From CAINFV01 sp964409235 (lineage in GTDB: Bacteria > Chlamydiota > Chlamydiia > Chlamydiales > FEN-1388): a stretch of 33,174 nucleotides of DNA. Below are positions 8,444 to 17,664 of this stretch, one piece after another. The notes beneath the pieces were generated by a model. It did not search any database. It was not told the DNA's origin and saw nothing but the letters and a program-made list of their open reading frames with translations. A program made the translations under genes and the position numbers. Each line of letters starts with the position of its first letter. The first letter of the stretch is position 1. The DNA lies in NCBI GenBank assembly GCA_964409235.1, contig CAYPCN010000017.1, positions 1 through 33,174 of the forward strand. The letters run 5' to 3'.

Positions 8444-9154
8444 TCAACGAGCAATCGAGTAGAAACCATTGGCATAGAGCGATTGCCGATTGCCTACGAG
8501 CGAACCAGAAAGAGCGTACCGTTCTGTGGGGTTTGAAAAGAATTTTTGATATTTGAGTCGTGGGCACGTCTGTCCGTCGCTGCCTTGGACTCTTTTACAT
8601 CCTACGCTCTCGAGAATCTTCCATGCAGCGACATTGGTTGACTGCGTCGTTGCCGTGAGGAGAGAAAGAACTTCACCGCCATTCTGCTCATTTCTTCGAA
8701 TGGCTTCAGGAAGGTATCGAAGGACGACCGCTGAGACAGCCTCTGTGCCGAATCTTCGCCCGTGGAATTCTTTCTGCAGACAGTAGCTCAGCTCGGCATG
8801 TCCGTATTCTAACGCTGGCACGACAGCAATATGGCCGATAAAGATATCTGTGAACTCCTCAAAGATTGGGAAGGCGCTGTACGGACTGCCGATGGACCAA
8901 AGCCGATCCCACACATGGCGGATAACCGATGCAATTTCATCTTGGGACTTTGTGCGGCTCCCACACTGACTCATGACGTCCTCATCGCCAAAGAGATCAG
9001 CATACCTTTTGACATCGTCCATGCCGCATGATTGCAGGGTGAGCCGCTCTGTGTGGATGAATGCCGCCAGCCTGCCGGTCGAATCGGTCTCAAAACTGAT
9101 GTCAACGGGTCCCATATAGGCGCCATGGTAGGCATCGGCAGGAAGAAACGACAT
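8444..9154 (-). CDS. GNAT-family N-acetyltransferase (RimJ/RimL-like)
   Basis: A 236-aa protein. The GNAT fold begins at about residue 32 with the typical TERLTLQ opening, continues through the ELSYCLQKEFHGRRFGTEAVSAVV acetyl-CoA loop and ends with NVAAWKILESVGCKR, which is the usual AS..VLEK.GF position. Such enzymes acetylate protein N-termini, lysines or small molecules; the substrate cannot be told here. I start at ATG 9154 because GAGG is 5 nt upstream; a longer frame to TTG 9226 has no clear ribosome site. It is divergent from the coiled-coil gene at 9341. About 30 residues after the GNAT core are unassigned. Confidence 0.8.
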   Translation of the reverse strand: MSFLPADAYHGAYMGPVDISFETDSTGRLAAFIHTERLTLQSCGMDDVKRYADLFGDEDVMSQCGSRTKSQDEIASVIRHVWDRLWSIGSPYSAFPIFEEFTDIFIGHIAVVPALEYGHAELSYCLQKEFHGRRFGTEAVSAVVLRYLPEAIRRNEQNGGEVLSLLTATTQSTNVAAWKILESVGCKRVQGSDGQTCPRLKYQKFFSNPTERYALSGSLVGNRQSLYANGFYSIAR

Positions 9155-9340
9155 GCAATCCTCACAAAGGAAGATAGTATAGCCGTTCGCAGGATTGCTG
9201 AAGAACCATTTCTGTGGGAGTGCCAACAGGTCTCAGCGTCAAAGGTGTCGCTTGTTGGGAATGTCTGATCACGATATCCTTGAGGATATCTGTCAGCGAG
9301 TGATGTTCTCCTGTAGGTGAAACGGTACGAAGAGATACGC

Positions 9341-10981
9341 ATGCATCAAGAGTGTTCAGGCCCTCCCCATCATACAGATTCATTAGAACAACAGGCTCCA
9401 CCTTTTCAGCACCACGAAGAACAGCCTCCAGAATCTGCTCACGACAAAACGAGCGACGAGTATCCGACACTTCTCCCTAAAGAGTTTCTCGATGTCCTGC
9501 AGCGCTTGGGAACCCCCGAGGAGAAGCTCGATCATACCATCACCTTCATGCAGGAAATTTTGGAAGGGGGAGGCCCCCATCAGTTTCGAGCGTTTTGGGA
9601 TGCACGGCGGCGGTGCCTAGAATTCTTTCAAACGCCAATTCACCCTACGGCGAGAGTTCGGCTGTGGACGCGATACAGCGAGCTGTGCCGCGAGGCCCGG
9701 CGGCTGAAAGAGCTGTTCGAAGAGCAGAGTGCTTTTGTCACCGAACAGGTGGAAATGGCCATTGACGCTGTCGCAGAAGAGTTCATCGGGTTGGAAGAGA
9801 GGTTGGGGGCGGTGCCGGAGATCGAAGCTTTGAAGGCTTGCCCTACGTTGGTCTGTCATGCGGATCAGTACCAAGCCCTCCAACATGAGCTCAATTATCT
9901 TAATTCCTTTGCGACGAGGATTACCGCGCTTCGCAAAGAGGTCGTAAAAACAGAGCTTCGCTATAAGCAAAAGGCACGCCTGCTCGAACGCCTTCGAGTG
10001 CTAGGAGATTGGGTATACCCACGAAGAAAGCGGGCGATCCACGATGTCAGCGAGCTATTTTTGGCCGACGTAGCGGCCTTCATTCAAGCAACGTTTGTCG
10101 GCGAGTTGAAAACGCATGAGTTGTGTGCGGCGCGCGAGGAGATCAAAGCCTTGCAGGGTATCGGCAAGCTGCTCACGTTGAGTACAGAGGCGTTTACGAA
10201 AACGCGCCTCCAGCTTAGTGAATGTTGGGATAGCATCAAAATCGTTTTGAAGGAAAGGAAGAAAGCGCAGTCTGAGCGGCGACAGATATTGCATCACCAT
10301 CGCGACGAGATTCTCGGTGAGATTGAGGCTCTTAAAGCCTCTGCAGAACGTGGTACGATGAAAGGCGAAGATATGCGAAAGGAGATTCGCAAGATCGACG
10401 CTCGCATGCACGCAGTGACCCTGAGTCATCAGGATGTTCTCTCTCTCCGAGAGCGACTCCGCGAGCTCGACTCTCTCGCTGAGCAACAACGTAGTTCTGA
10501 AAAGCGAGTTTCTCGCCAAGAGCATGACCAGAAAACGAAGTTGGGAGAGCTCTGTTCTCGTGCTCAGAGCATTATGAGCGGCAATGAAAGTCTTCCGGCA
10601 ATGGAAGCGGCATTCTTTGAGCTTCGGCAAGATCCTCTCGTGACCTCGCTTTCTAAATCTGACCGTCTGACCTTCGACTATCTTTGCTCGGCCGTTCGCG
10701 ACAAGATCGAACGGAGGCGCAAGGAGTGTCTGCCAGTGGTTTCGGGGGAGGAAGATATAGCGGCAGAGCTTGTTGCTCTCGATCAGATGAGGTCTGATAT
10801 CAAAGAGCAGCTGGAAGTGTGGCGCAAGGCACGCGGCAGCTCAGGCGCTGACTTTTCAGAAGGGTTGCGGTACCAAGAGCTTATTGAAGAAGAACGGGCA
10901 CGACTTGAAAGGGTTGAAGCAATGGTGGAAGAGCTTGAAGGACGCCTGGCAAGCTCATCAACAACAGAGTCATGCCCGTGA
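9341..10981 (+). CDS. Large coiled-coil hypothetical protein (CT768 position)
   Basis: A protein of about 546 aa, rich in E, K, R, L and Q, with long predicted alpha-helical and coiled-coil stretches from about residue 95 to the end, and no signal peptide or membrane span. C. trachomatis has a conserved coiled-coil hypothetical (CT768) just before ybeB-fabF, and this gene lies in the equivalent place. The frame is open from GTG 9317, but ATG 9341 is the first ATG; neither has a strong ribosome site, so the start is uncertain. The end overlaps the next gene. Function unknown; a scaffolding or DNA-organising role would be speculation. Confidence 0.8.
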   Translation: MHQECSGPPHHTDSLEQQAPPFQHHEEQPPESAHDKTSDEYPTLLPKEFLDVLQRLGTPEEKLDHTITFMQEILEGGGPHQFRAFWDARRRCLEFFQTPIHPTARVRLWTRYSELCREARRLKELFEEQSAFVTEQVEMAIDAVAEEFIGLEERLGAVPEIEALKACPTLVCHADQYQALQHELNYLNSFATRITALRKEVVKTELRYKQKARLLERLRVLGDWVYPRRKRAIHDVSELFLADVAAFIQATFVGELKTHELCAAREEIKALQGIGKLLTLSTEAFTKTRLQLSECWDSIKIVLKERKKAQSERRQILHHHRDEILGEIEALKASAERGTMKGEDMRKEIRKIDARMHAVTLSHQDVLSLRERLRELDSLAEQQRSSEKRVSRQEHDQKTKLGELCSRAQSIMSGNESLPAMEAAFFELRQDPLVTSLSKSDRLTFDYLCSAVRDKIERRRKECLPVVSGEEDIAAELVALDQMRSDIKEQLEVWRKARGSSGADFSEGLRYQELIEEERARLERVEAMVEELEGRLASSSTTESCP

Positions 10982-11619
10982 TGTACATAGCTGTTGATGT
11001 CGACGGAACGCTCACCACTTCCAATGTCAGCTTTGCTTTCGGGAAGTTTTTGTATCGCCAGGGCATGATTTCATTGTGGCAAGCGTGTGTGCCAATTGTT
11101 TGCTACGCTGCCCATGCTGTAGGGCTGCTGTCCCTGGAATATCTCCACCGGCGGATCTTTCGCACGCTTTTTTATGGCCGAAACAAAGCGCAAATTGAGC
11201 GCGCTGTTGACACTTTCCTCGATCTCCAGGGGCAGCAGCTTCTTCGTCGATCAATCAGCGATGAGCTGGCCCTCTTTCGTCGGCAGGGAGCGCGCTTGGC
11301 GCTTCTCTCATCATCTCCTGACTTTCTTGTCGAAAAACTGGCCAAAATGCTAGCCATTCAAGAATGGGCAGCCACGGAGTACATCGTCGACGGCCAAGGA
11401 CTCTTTTCTTCGATAGGGCAGGTTGTAACCGGGGCTGTGAAGGCGGACATTGTCAAAGTGGTGAAGCATCGCGATGGCGGTCGCATTGTGGCCATGACAG
11501 ACAGCATGGTTGATATCCCTTTGCTTGAGGCGGCAGACGAGGTCATCGCTGTCTATCCAGATCGGCGGCTCAGAAGAACGGCCTGCAAACGGGGATGGAG
11601 GGTTGTGGATGGTGGGTAA
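10972..11619 (+). CDS. HAD superfamily (subfamily IB) phosphatase-like hydrolase
   Basis: A 215-aa protein with HAD motif I DVDGTLT (residues 9-15), motif II in LALLSSSPDF, a KADIVK lysine and a motif III/IV segment MTDSMVDIPLLEAADEVIAV. The usual G before DS is T here, but both acidic residues are kept. HAD-IB members include SerB-type phosphoserine phosphatases and lipid or sugar phosphatases; the substrate cannot be named. A hydrophobic segment at residues 30-60 may be a cap or membrane-associated region. ATG 10972 overlaps the previous stop; ATG 10981 is an alternative. Its 3' end overlaps nadD by 11 nt. Confidence 0.82.
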   Translation: MPVMYIAVDVDGTLTTSNVSFAFGKFLYRQGMISLWQACVPIVCYAAHAVGLLSLEYLHRRIFRTLFYGRNKAQIERAVDTFLDLQGQQLLRRSISDELALFRRQGARLALLSSSPDFLVEKLAKMLAIQEWAATEYIVDGQGLFSSIGQVVTGAVKADIVKVVKHRDGGRIVAMTDSMVDIPLLEAADEVIAVYPDRRLRRTACKRGWRVVDGG

Positions 11620-12229
11620 GATCGCGGTTTTTGGAGGATCTTTTGACCCTCCGCATTATGGGCATACCCACCTTATGGTGGCCCTCAGAGAGGCGTACCA
11701 TCTCGACGAAGTGATGGTCATCCCCGCGCAATGCAATCCTTTCAAGCCTGCTGTTGCTTCTGCCGAGCACCGTCTTGCTATGTGCCATCTTCATTTTGAC
11801 GATGTACCTGGCTGCTCCGTCGTCGACTGTGAGGTGCGCCGGCCATTGGCTTCGTACACTATTGACACTCTTCATTGGCTGATGGAGTACTGCGAAGGAT
11901 TTCGGGATGCAGAGCGGTTCTTATTGCTTGGCTCCGATCTCATCCCCTCTCTTCCCAGTTGGAAGGAGATCGAAGAGGTCATTGCTATTGCACGTCCTCT
12001 CGTTGCCGCACGAGGGGAGATAGCGCCTTCGTCTCTCGCCGGCCTTTCGCCGACACTGTTGCAGGCCGTATGCGATGGCTGGACGCAGACCGGCCGCTTC
12101 GATATTTCATCGACAGAAGTGAGAGCACGCCTGTGCCAAGGGCTGTATGTCGAGCATCTCGTGAGACAGGGGGTGTCTCAATATATTCAGCAGCAACATC
12201 TGTACATCAACAATACGAGGGTACAATGA
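11609..12229 (+). CDS. nadD: Nicotinate-nucleotide adenylyltransferase NadD
   Basis: A 206-aa nucleotidyltransferase that makes nicotinate adenine dinucleotide from NaMN and ATP on the way to NAD. It opens with the diagnostic GGSFDPPHYGH (HxGH) near residues 8-18, has NPFKP, a LLGSDLIPSLPSWK segment matching the family G-D pattern, and DISSTEVRARL close to the end, matching the IS(S/A)T.IR motif. I choose ATG 11609, just inside the end of the HAD gene; an upstream extension would overlap that gene much more. The stop overlaps the fabF ATG (ATGA). Confidence 0.92.
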   Translation: MVGKIAVFGGSFDPPHYGHTHLMVALREAYHLDEVMVIPAQCNPFKPAVASAEHRLAMCHLHFDDVPGCSVVDCEVRRPLASYTIDTLHWLMEYCEGFRDAERFLLLGSDLIPSLPSWKEIEEVIAIARPLVAARGEIAPSSLAGLSPTLLQAVCDGWTQTGRFDISSTEVRARLCQGLYVEHLVRQGVSQYIQQQHLYINNTRVQ

Positions 12230-13476
12230 CAAAGAAGCGGGTTGTCGTGACCGGCATGGGTATCGTTTCATGTCTTGGGAACGATCCTGATATCTTCTAT
12301 CAGCGGCTTTTGGCTGGAGAAAGCGGTATTAGTGCGATCACTGCTTTTCCTTGCGACGATCTTCCATCTCGCATTGCTGGGTATGTGTACGATTTTGATC
12401 CCGGGGAATTGATCGAGAAAAAGCAGGCGCGTCGCATTGATCGTTTCATTGCCTTTGCTCTGTGGGCCGGGAAAAAGGCGATGCTATCTTCTAGGTTGTC
12501 CTTGACGGCAGAAGGCATTGACCATACGCGAGCGGGCGTGATCATCGGGTCAGGCGTTGGAGGCATGGCGACCTTCTTCGACAATGCCAAAATCTGTGTC
12601 GAAAAGGGGGCTCGCCGCGTCTCTCCGTTCCTCATTCCCTTTATCCTCACAGATATGGCTGGTGCGCTGCTGGCTGAGGACCTCGGGTTTATGGGTCCGA
12701 GTTATTCGTTGTCTGCGGCCTGTGCTACTAGCAACTACGCGATCATCGCGGCCGCCCGCCACATTGCCCGTGGAGAGGCGGATCTGATACTTTGTGGCGG
12801 CACAGAAGCGCCTTTGGCGCCGATAGGTCTCGCTGGGTTTTCAGCGATGAAGGCGCTCTCAGAGCGCAACGATGCTCCGCCCAAGGCCTCTCGCCCCTTT
12901 GACAAGGGTCGGGATGGTTTTGTCATGGCCGAAGGCTGCGGCGTTCTTGTCCTCGAAAGCTTGGAAACGGCACAGCGTCGAGGAGCTCCTATTCTGGCGG
13001 AATACCTTGGTGGCGGCCTCAGCTGTGATGCCTATCATATGACGGAGCCTCGCCCTGACGGTCTTGGTGTGGCCTTGTGCATCGAGCGTGCGCTCCAAGA
13101 TGCTGGTATTAGGCCCGAGCAGGTCTCATACATCAACGCCCATGCGACATCCACTCCGATGGGGGATATGGCTGAAATTCGGGCGTTGGAAAGGATTTTC
13201 CTCCATCCTGAGGCCGTCGTCGTCAATGCGACAAAGTCAATGACGGGACATTCTCTTGGTGCTGCTGGCGGCATCGAGGCTATCGCGACAATTCAGGCGA
13301 TCCGCTCCGGCGTTGTCCATCCGACGATCAACCTCGAAGATCCGGAAGAGCTTGCCTTTGATGTTCCGACGGAAAAGAAAAAGGTCGATATCGAGTGCGC
13401 AATTTCTAACTCTTTTGGCTTTGGCGGTCATAATGCTACGGTTGTCTTTGCGCCATTCCTCGAGAAGAGATCATGA
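12226..13476 (+). CDS. fabF: 3-oxoacyl-[acyl-carrier-protein] synthase II (FabF)
   Basis: A 416-aa condensing enzyme of type II fatty-acid elongation. The catalytic triad is visible: Cys166 in SAACATSN, His306 in NAHATSTPMGD and His342 in KSMTGHSLGAAGG, with Lys337 before it. The length is normal. The ATG at 12226 overlaps the nadD stop. An open frame runs further upstream (from 11875), but that part is a shadow of nadD. Its place close to the Nudix gene matches fabF (CT770) and CT771 in C. trachomatis; the ybeB/rsfS gene expected just before fabF there is not seen here. Confidence 0.96.
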   Translation: MTKKRVVVTGMGIVSCLGNDPDIFYQRLLAGESGISAITAFPCDDLPSRIAGYVYDFDPGELIEKKQARRIDRFIAFALWAGKKAMLSSRLSLTAEGIDHTRAGVIIGSGVGGMATFFDNAKICVEKGARRVSPFLIPFILTDMAGALLAEDLGFMGPSYSLSAACATSNYAIIAAARHIARGEADLILCGGTEAPLAPIGLAGFSAMKALSERNDAPPKASRPFDKGRDGFVMAEGCGVLVLESLETAQRRGAPILAEYLGGGLSCDAYHMTEPRPDGLGVALCIERALQDAGIRPEQVSYINAHATSTPMGDMAEIRALERIFLHPEAVVVNATKSMTGHSLGAAGGIEAIATIQAIRSGVVHPTINLEDPEELAFDVPTEKKKVDIECAISNSFGFGGHNATVVFAPFLEKRS

Positions 13477-13940
13477 CCTTTTCTGAGATCAACGAACGTT
13501 CCTACGGCGTTGTTCCGCTGATGATGCTCGATGGCGAGCCAATGGTGTTCATCGTGCAGCATCGCTCTGGAGCATGGCTACTGCCAAAAGGCCATGCTGA
13601 GGCGGGCGAGACAGCCCGTCAGGCAGCGGAGAGAGAGCTTGCTGAAGAGACCGGGCTTGCGGTTGATAGGTGGCTTGACCACGAGCCATTTATTGAGCAC
13701 TATTCATTCTGGCGTGGTGAGAAAAGAATCTACAAAGAAGTTCTATATTTTCCGGCTGTGGTCAAAGGAACGGTGTGTTTGCAGCGTGAAGAGGTCCAAG
13801 AGGGGCGTTGGGAGCCGATTTCTCGCGCGATGTCAAGCGTTACTTTCCCCGAGATGCGACGCATTACAAAGCAGGTCTACGAGTGGCTGCTGACGTCTTC
13901 AAATCTACGTGGACTTGGGCCCTTTGTCAATAATCCTTAG
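13473..13940 (+). CDS. Nudix hydrolase
   Basis: A 155-aa Nudix-box protein. The signature G-x5-E-x7-REUxEExGU is complete at residues 40-62, with REL-AEETGL at its end. An LPKGHAEAGET opening as seen here is common in diadenosine-tetraphosphate and (p)ppNpN pyrophosphohydrolases, so an Ap4A-type substrate is plausible but unproven. ATG 13473 overlaps the fabF stop. Its 3' end overlaps the 3' end of the convergent - strand gene by 14 nt. Corresponds in position to CT771. Confidence 0.9.
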   Translation: MTFSEINERSYGVVPLMMLDGEPMVFIVQHRSGAWLLPKGHAEAGETARQAAERELAEETGLAVDRWLDHEPFIEHYSFWRGEKRIYKEVLYFPAVVKGTVCLQREEVQEGRWEPISRAMSSVTFPEMRRITKQVYEWLLTSSNLRGLGPFVNNP

Positions 13941-14433
13941 AGGTAAGGAGCTGAGCATACGTTCGGGGCGAAAAGCCTTCGCCAGGTCCGGTAATAATAG
14001 AGGCTCCATCTCCATTTCCTTCAATTCTCCCGACGTGACATCTCTGATGAGTAAGCTCGTCGAAGTGTAGTATGAGGCCTTCGGGTCGAGAGACTGGAGA
14101 AGGAGTCTCTTCGTTTGTCACAACAATCAATCGATTGAAGGCTGCGCATGCCCTTGCACATGTTGCTCGAAAATTAGGGTTGTCATCGACCGTCTTTGTA
14201 TTCAGAACTGTGACTAAATGGCGTCGGAACTCTTCGACGGACTTTTGAGGGTCGAGTTGGTGAAGATACCACTGTTTGCAGCAGGAACAGAATGCTTTTC
14301 GTAGAGCACCCCATCGCCAGATGAGATCGAGGTCGGCAGTGATAACGACCCCATTGGTGTCGACTGCCTCTGCAAACTTGTGAATAATTTCGACGGCCTG
14401 TGCAAGCTCTTGGTGCGGTGCCAACAACGTCAT
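13927..14433 (-). CDS. Hypothetical protein, paralogue of the 14533-15630 gene
   Basis: A 168-aa protein of an unrecognised family. It shares with its upstream neighbour a helical block (LAQAVEIIHKFAEAV...LIWRW.ALRKAFC), CARACAAFNRLIVVTNEE, and a C-terminal GASIITGPGEGFSPRTYAQLL. The clusters CSCC and CARAC make it cysteine-rich. I start at ATG 14433, where AAGGAG lies 7 nt upstream; a longer frame to 14475 exists. It follows the larger paralogue by about 100 bp on the same strand, so a tandem duplication in one operon is likely. No signal peptide or membrane span. Confidence 0.7.
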   Translation of the reverse strand: MTLLAPHQELAQAVEIIHKFAEAVDTNGVVITADLDLIWRWGALRKAFCSCCKQWYLHQLDPQKSVEEFRRHLVTVLNTKTVDDNPNFRATCARACAAFNRLIVVTNEETPSPVSRPEGLILHFDELTHQRCHVGRIEGNGDGASIITGPGEGFSPRTYAQLLTSKDY

Positions 14434-14532
14434 AGAACTCCTTTTTTGGATAGATATTTTTGTATATCGTCCCACGTTTGGTATAGAGAGGTCTCTTCGG
14501 TGAAATACTGTGAAAACTATGTCGCCTACGAA

Positions 14533-15630
14533 TTACGATTGCGACCGAAGCGTCATGTGAAAAGAGGGAGGGGGAGGCTTCGAAGACTCATAGTCTTTTT
14601 TGGCGTCAGAATATTTTGCAACGTCCTGCTCCGGTGAATGGCTCTCGGCCTCTACCTGCTCTTGTGAAGAAGCCGCTGGTGTTGAGGGAGAGGGAAGGAG
14701 AAGGGGAAGAGAGCGGGCAGCCTGGATGACGGCGTGTATAAACGCTGGGTCAATGATGAATACGGTTGCTGGTCGATTGGCGATGGGGGCTACGGCAGCA
14801 GACTGGTGTTGAGGAGAGGGTGGCTCAAAAGAAAGAGGATTTGTCGAAGGCTCTGTCGGGGTCAGAGGCCTTGGTGCGATTCTCAAGGGGGGCTGGGGAA
14901 GAAACTTAGCTGCCAATGTGGAAGCGACTTGGCGCAAGGCCTGGAGGTCTCCGTTTGTCAGGAAGCCTTCAGGGGCGCGTCCCATGCGCAATGCTGAAGC
15001 AAAGAGTCTTTGAATCCTGGGATCGACGTATATTTGCGTACAGGCTGGACGGCATTGTGAGGTTGATGGCATCTCCAAGATGCTGTCGCCTTCACTAGCT
15101 AACGGGCGAGAACGGATACATAAGGGACCGGCTTCGGTGGGTATGCGTCCCAGCAGCGCTTCGTATTCTTCGGCTGACATTCCTCCCCCTTCTGGCCCTT
15201 TGATAAGCGTTGCTCCATTGCGATAAGGAGAAGGGGCTTCCTTGGTTTGTTGGGCCTCGGCGTGGTGGAAGTCAATGAGTAGCCGGGATTCGTTCTTAGC
15301 GCGTGTGGCTGGTGGCGATTCCCGATTCGTTTCGACAATCAACTGATTAAAAACTTTGCATGCTCTAGAGCAGACCTGAGCGAGGTGCTCGTTGTACCCA
15401 TCGGAGTTGATCACCCTTTGCAGCCGCTTTTGAAATTTTCGTTTCGACTCACGAGGTTGGAGCTGGCGGAGATAATCATCAAGAAAAAAATAGAGGAAGG
15501 TCTGTTTCGCTTTGCTCCATCTGGGGATAAGCTCAAGTTTTTCTGTGATGACTTTGTGCGCTGATTCTGAAGTTTCTGCAAACTGAAACATGGTCTCTTT
15601 GGCGTGCTGAAGAGCGTCTGTGGCTATCAT
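14533..15630 (-). CDS. Hypothetical protein with proline-rich C-terminal half
   Basis: A 365-aa protein. The N-terminal 170 residues are the same domain as the 168-aa downstream paralogue (QFAETSESAHKVITEKLELIPRWSKAKQTF, CSRACKVFNQLIVETNRE, GATLIKGPEGGGMSAEEYEALLG). The C-terminal 190 residues are new: a short helical stretch, then a Pro/Ser/Thr-rich, probably disordered tail with one hydrophobic segment, AFIHAVIQAARSLPLLLP. Such tails are common in chlamydial secreted or host-facing proteins, but no secretion signal is visible. ATG 15630 has GAGG a few bases upstream; the frame is open to 15657. Confidence 0.68.
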   Translation of the reverse strand: MIATDALQHAKETMFQFAETSESAHKVITEKLELIPRWSKAKQTFLYFFLDDYLRQLQPRESKRKFQKRLQRVINSDGYNEHLAQVCSRACKVFNQLIVETNRESPPATRAKNESRLLIDFHHAEAQQTKEAPSPYRNGATLIKGPEGGGMSAEEYEALLGRIPTEAGPLCIRSRPLASEGDSILEMPSTSQCRPACTQIYVDPRIQRLFASALRMGRAPEGFLTNGDLQALRQVASTLAAKFLPQPPLRIAPRPLTPTEPSTNPLSFEPPSPQHQSAAVAPIANRPATVFIIDPAFIHAVIQAARSLPLLLPSPSTPAASSQEQVEAESHSPEQDVAKYSDAKKDYESSKPPPPSFHMTLRSQS

Positions 15631-15774
15631 AAGTCCTCTTTTCGCATAGCTTGTCAAAGATAACGAATCTACTCAGAATATGCTCCCACCGTTACCGAAC
15701 AGAGCAGTATTGTTGCGAGAGTAGCGAGACGATGCAAATTCTGTATACTCTTTTTTTGTGCATCCAGCAGGTGG

Positions 15775-16005
15775 TTAGAGTTGGTGTTCGAGCTGTTGGC
15801 AGAGGCTGACTCCGTGCTCTGTCATCCGCACGGTATCGTTATCGATCTTTCGGATGAAGTTTCCATGGAGTAAGAGCTGCATGGCATGGCGGCAGCTTTT
15901 GTCTGTCAATCCTAATTGCCGTCCGATGGTCGTGATCGTACTGCCGGCCGGAGCATGGAAGATAGCTAGGAGGAGCTTCTCCTCTTGTGTTCGTCTAGAA
16001 GACAT
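15775..16005 (-). CDS. Small winged-helix DNA-binding protein
   Basis: A 76-aa protein with a helix-turn-helix pattern (TITTIGRQLGLTDKSCRHAMQLLLHGNFI) followed by a wing (RKIDNDTVRMTEHG) like MarR/ArsR-type or PCI-like minimal wHTH domains. It overlaps the end of cysS by 11 nt, so it is translated from the same message. The whole protein is just the domain. Target unknown; it could be a small regulator or a component of a larger complex. Confidence 0.65.
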   Translation of the reverse strand: MSSRRTQEEKLLLAIFHAPAGSTITTIGRQLGLTDKSCRHAMQLLLHGNFIRKIDNDTVRMTEHGVSLCQQLEHQL

Positions 16006-17425
16006 GGGGTCCTTTTGTCACGCGTTGTCCTGAGGGATGATCTTCGACGAGATAGCCGAGTTCTTTGATGCGAGCGCGAAGGGCATCACTTGCAGCCCAG
16101 TCTTTGCGCATTCGCGCGTCGAGCCGCTCTTTAAGAAGTGCTTTAACGTCATCGGGAAGGTTTCCTTCTTCTGGCTCTATGACAGCCAAGATAGCGTCTA
16201 CCCTTCTGAGGAATGTCCGGGCGTACTGTCGGTCGCCATTGGTCAGAGATGAGGTGTCGATGAGGTGGTTCACAGTGCGGATGAAATCGAACAAGGCCGC
16301 GAGGCTTTCGGTGATATGAAGGTCGTGGGCGAGAGCGGAGCAGAATTGCTGGTCTGCCTGGTCGACTATTGCTTTGAAATCGGCTCGAGGTAGTTCGTTG
16401 TCGTCCGGGCCGTGGAGGCGTTCTGCGAAATCGCGGATTCTCTTCACGCTGACAGCTGCTGCCTCTAGTGCTTGTGTCGTGAAGTTGAGCTGAGTGCGGT
16501 ACTGGTTGCTCAGTAAAAAATAGCGAATGGCGATTGGGGAGTACCCTTGTGCCAAGAGGTCGCGCAAGGTGTAGAAGTTCCCCAAGCTCTTGGACATTTT
16601 CTTGTGATCGACAAGCAGGTGTTCGGCATGGGTCCAGTGGAGGGAGAAGGGCTTTTCTGTGCATGTTTCGGATTGGGCGATTTCATTTTCGTGATGGGGG
16701 AAGATGAGGTCCACGCCTCCGGCGTGGAGGTCGATTGTGTCTCCGAGAAGTTTTCGTGCCATGACTGAGCATTCTAGGTGCCATCCAGGGCGGCCCTTAC
16801 CCCATGGGCTGTCCCAGGCAATAGTGCCGTCCCGTTGTTGATCATACGCCTTCCACAAGACAAAATCGCCGACTCCCTCTCTGCTATAGTCATCGCCGAG
16901 AATTCGCCCTGAAGCGCCATGTTTGAGAGATTCCAGGGTAAGATGGGACAGCTTACCATACGCTCGTGCCTTACTCAGAGAGAAGTAGATACTGCCATCA
17001 GTATGCCGATAAGCGGCGCCCTTTTTCTCTAGCTCCTGGATCATCGAAATCATTTCTGGGATATAGGCAGTAGCTTCTGGATAGTGCTCTACGCGCTGGA
17101 TGCGAAGGCTATCGAGATCTTCAAAAAACGCCTGTTTATATGGCTCCGTGTATTCTTTGAGAGAAATGCCCTTTTGGATGGACCCGCGGATGGTTTTATC
17201 ATCGACGTCGGTGAGATTCATGACCTGGCAGAGAGAATATCCGAAGAGAAGGAGAGTCCTCCTGAGCAGGTCCTCGAACAAAAACGTCCTAAAGTTGCCG
17301 ATATGGGCTACGTCATAGATGGTTGGGCCGCAGGTATAGATTCGAATGGTCTTCCCATCTGAAGGGAGGATAGGCTCTTCTCGACGTACGAGGGTATCGA
17401 ACAAGCTGAGGGTATATGTTGGCAT
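15995..17425 (-). CDS. cysS: Cysteinyl-tRNA synthetase
   Basis: A 476-aa class I synthetase that charges tRNA-Cys. Visible signatures are the N-terminal YTCGPTIYD with a zinc-ligand cysteine, the HIGN version of HIGH near residue 41, HLECSVMARKLLG, HAGGVDLIFPHHENEIAQSE, and KMSKSLGN near residue 268. The C-terminal anticodon-binding part ends with SDALRARIKELGYLVEDHPSGQ. The length is normal. The dispersed repeat B lies in its upstream region, and the wHTH gene follows in the same operon. Confidence 0.95.
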   Translation of the reverse strand: MPTYTLSLFDTLVRREEPILPSDGKTIRIYTCGPTIYDVAHIGNFRTFLFEDLLRRTLLLFGYSLCQVMNLTDVDDKTIRGSIQKGISLKEYTEPYKQAFFEDLDSLRIQRVEHYPEATAYIPEMISMIQELEKKGAAYRHTDGSIYFSLSKARAYGKLSHLTLESLKHGASGRILGDDYSREGVGDFVLWKAYDQQRDGTIAWDSPWGKGRPGWHLECSVMARKLLGDTIDLHAGGVDLIFPHHENEIAQSETCTEKPFSLHWTHAEHLLVDHKKMSKSLGNFYTLRDLLAQGYSPIAIRYFLLSNQYRTQLNFTTQALEAAAVSVKRIRDFAERLHGPDDNELPRADFKAIVDQADQQFCSALAHDLHITESLAALFDFIRTVNHLIDTSSLTNGDRQYARTFLRRVDAILAVIEPEEGNLPDDVKALLKERLDARMRKDWAASDALRARIKELGYLVEDHPSGQRVTKGPHVF

Positions 17426-17477
17426 GGTCAGTCTATCTCTTCTTTCAAAAGGGATCTAATAGAACAGTTTGCGAATG

Positions 17478-17619
17478 ATAGAGTAGAATCTTTTTTGCCG
17501 AATCTATCCAAACCCTCCTTGCTCATATGTCAGTGCCTATGGGCTTCTCCGGTTTTGGCGTAGCTCGATCTAAAAATCTCTCTCTTCTGCTCTAAAAATC
17601 CGCATCGTGGATTGCTCTA
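17478..17619 (-). repeat. Dispersed intergenic repeat, copy B
   Basis: Second copy of the repeat described at 8266-8402, here between cysS (- strand) and tRNA-Leu (+ strand). Conserved blocks in order: ATAGAGTAG, CTATGGGC, CGGTTTTGG, AGCTCGATC, AAAAATCTC, CTCTAAAAATCC. It lies 5' of cysS at about the same distance as copy A lies 5' of its gene. No ORF. Confidence 0.6.
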
Positions 17620-17664
17620 GTATTGATGATCTGCGAAGCGGAAGTCAACAGGCGCAAAACTCTC

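Noticed and set aside
9162..9470. 102-aa - strand ORF between the GNAT gene and the coiled-coil gene
   Set aside because: Half of it is a shadow of the coiled-coil gene, it is out of frame with the GNAT gene, and it shows no family pattern.
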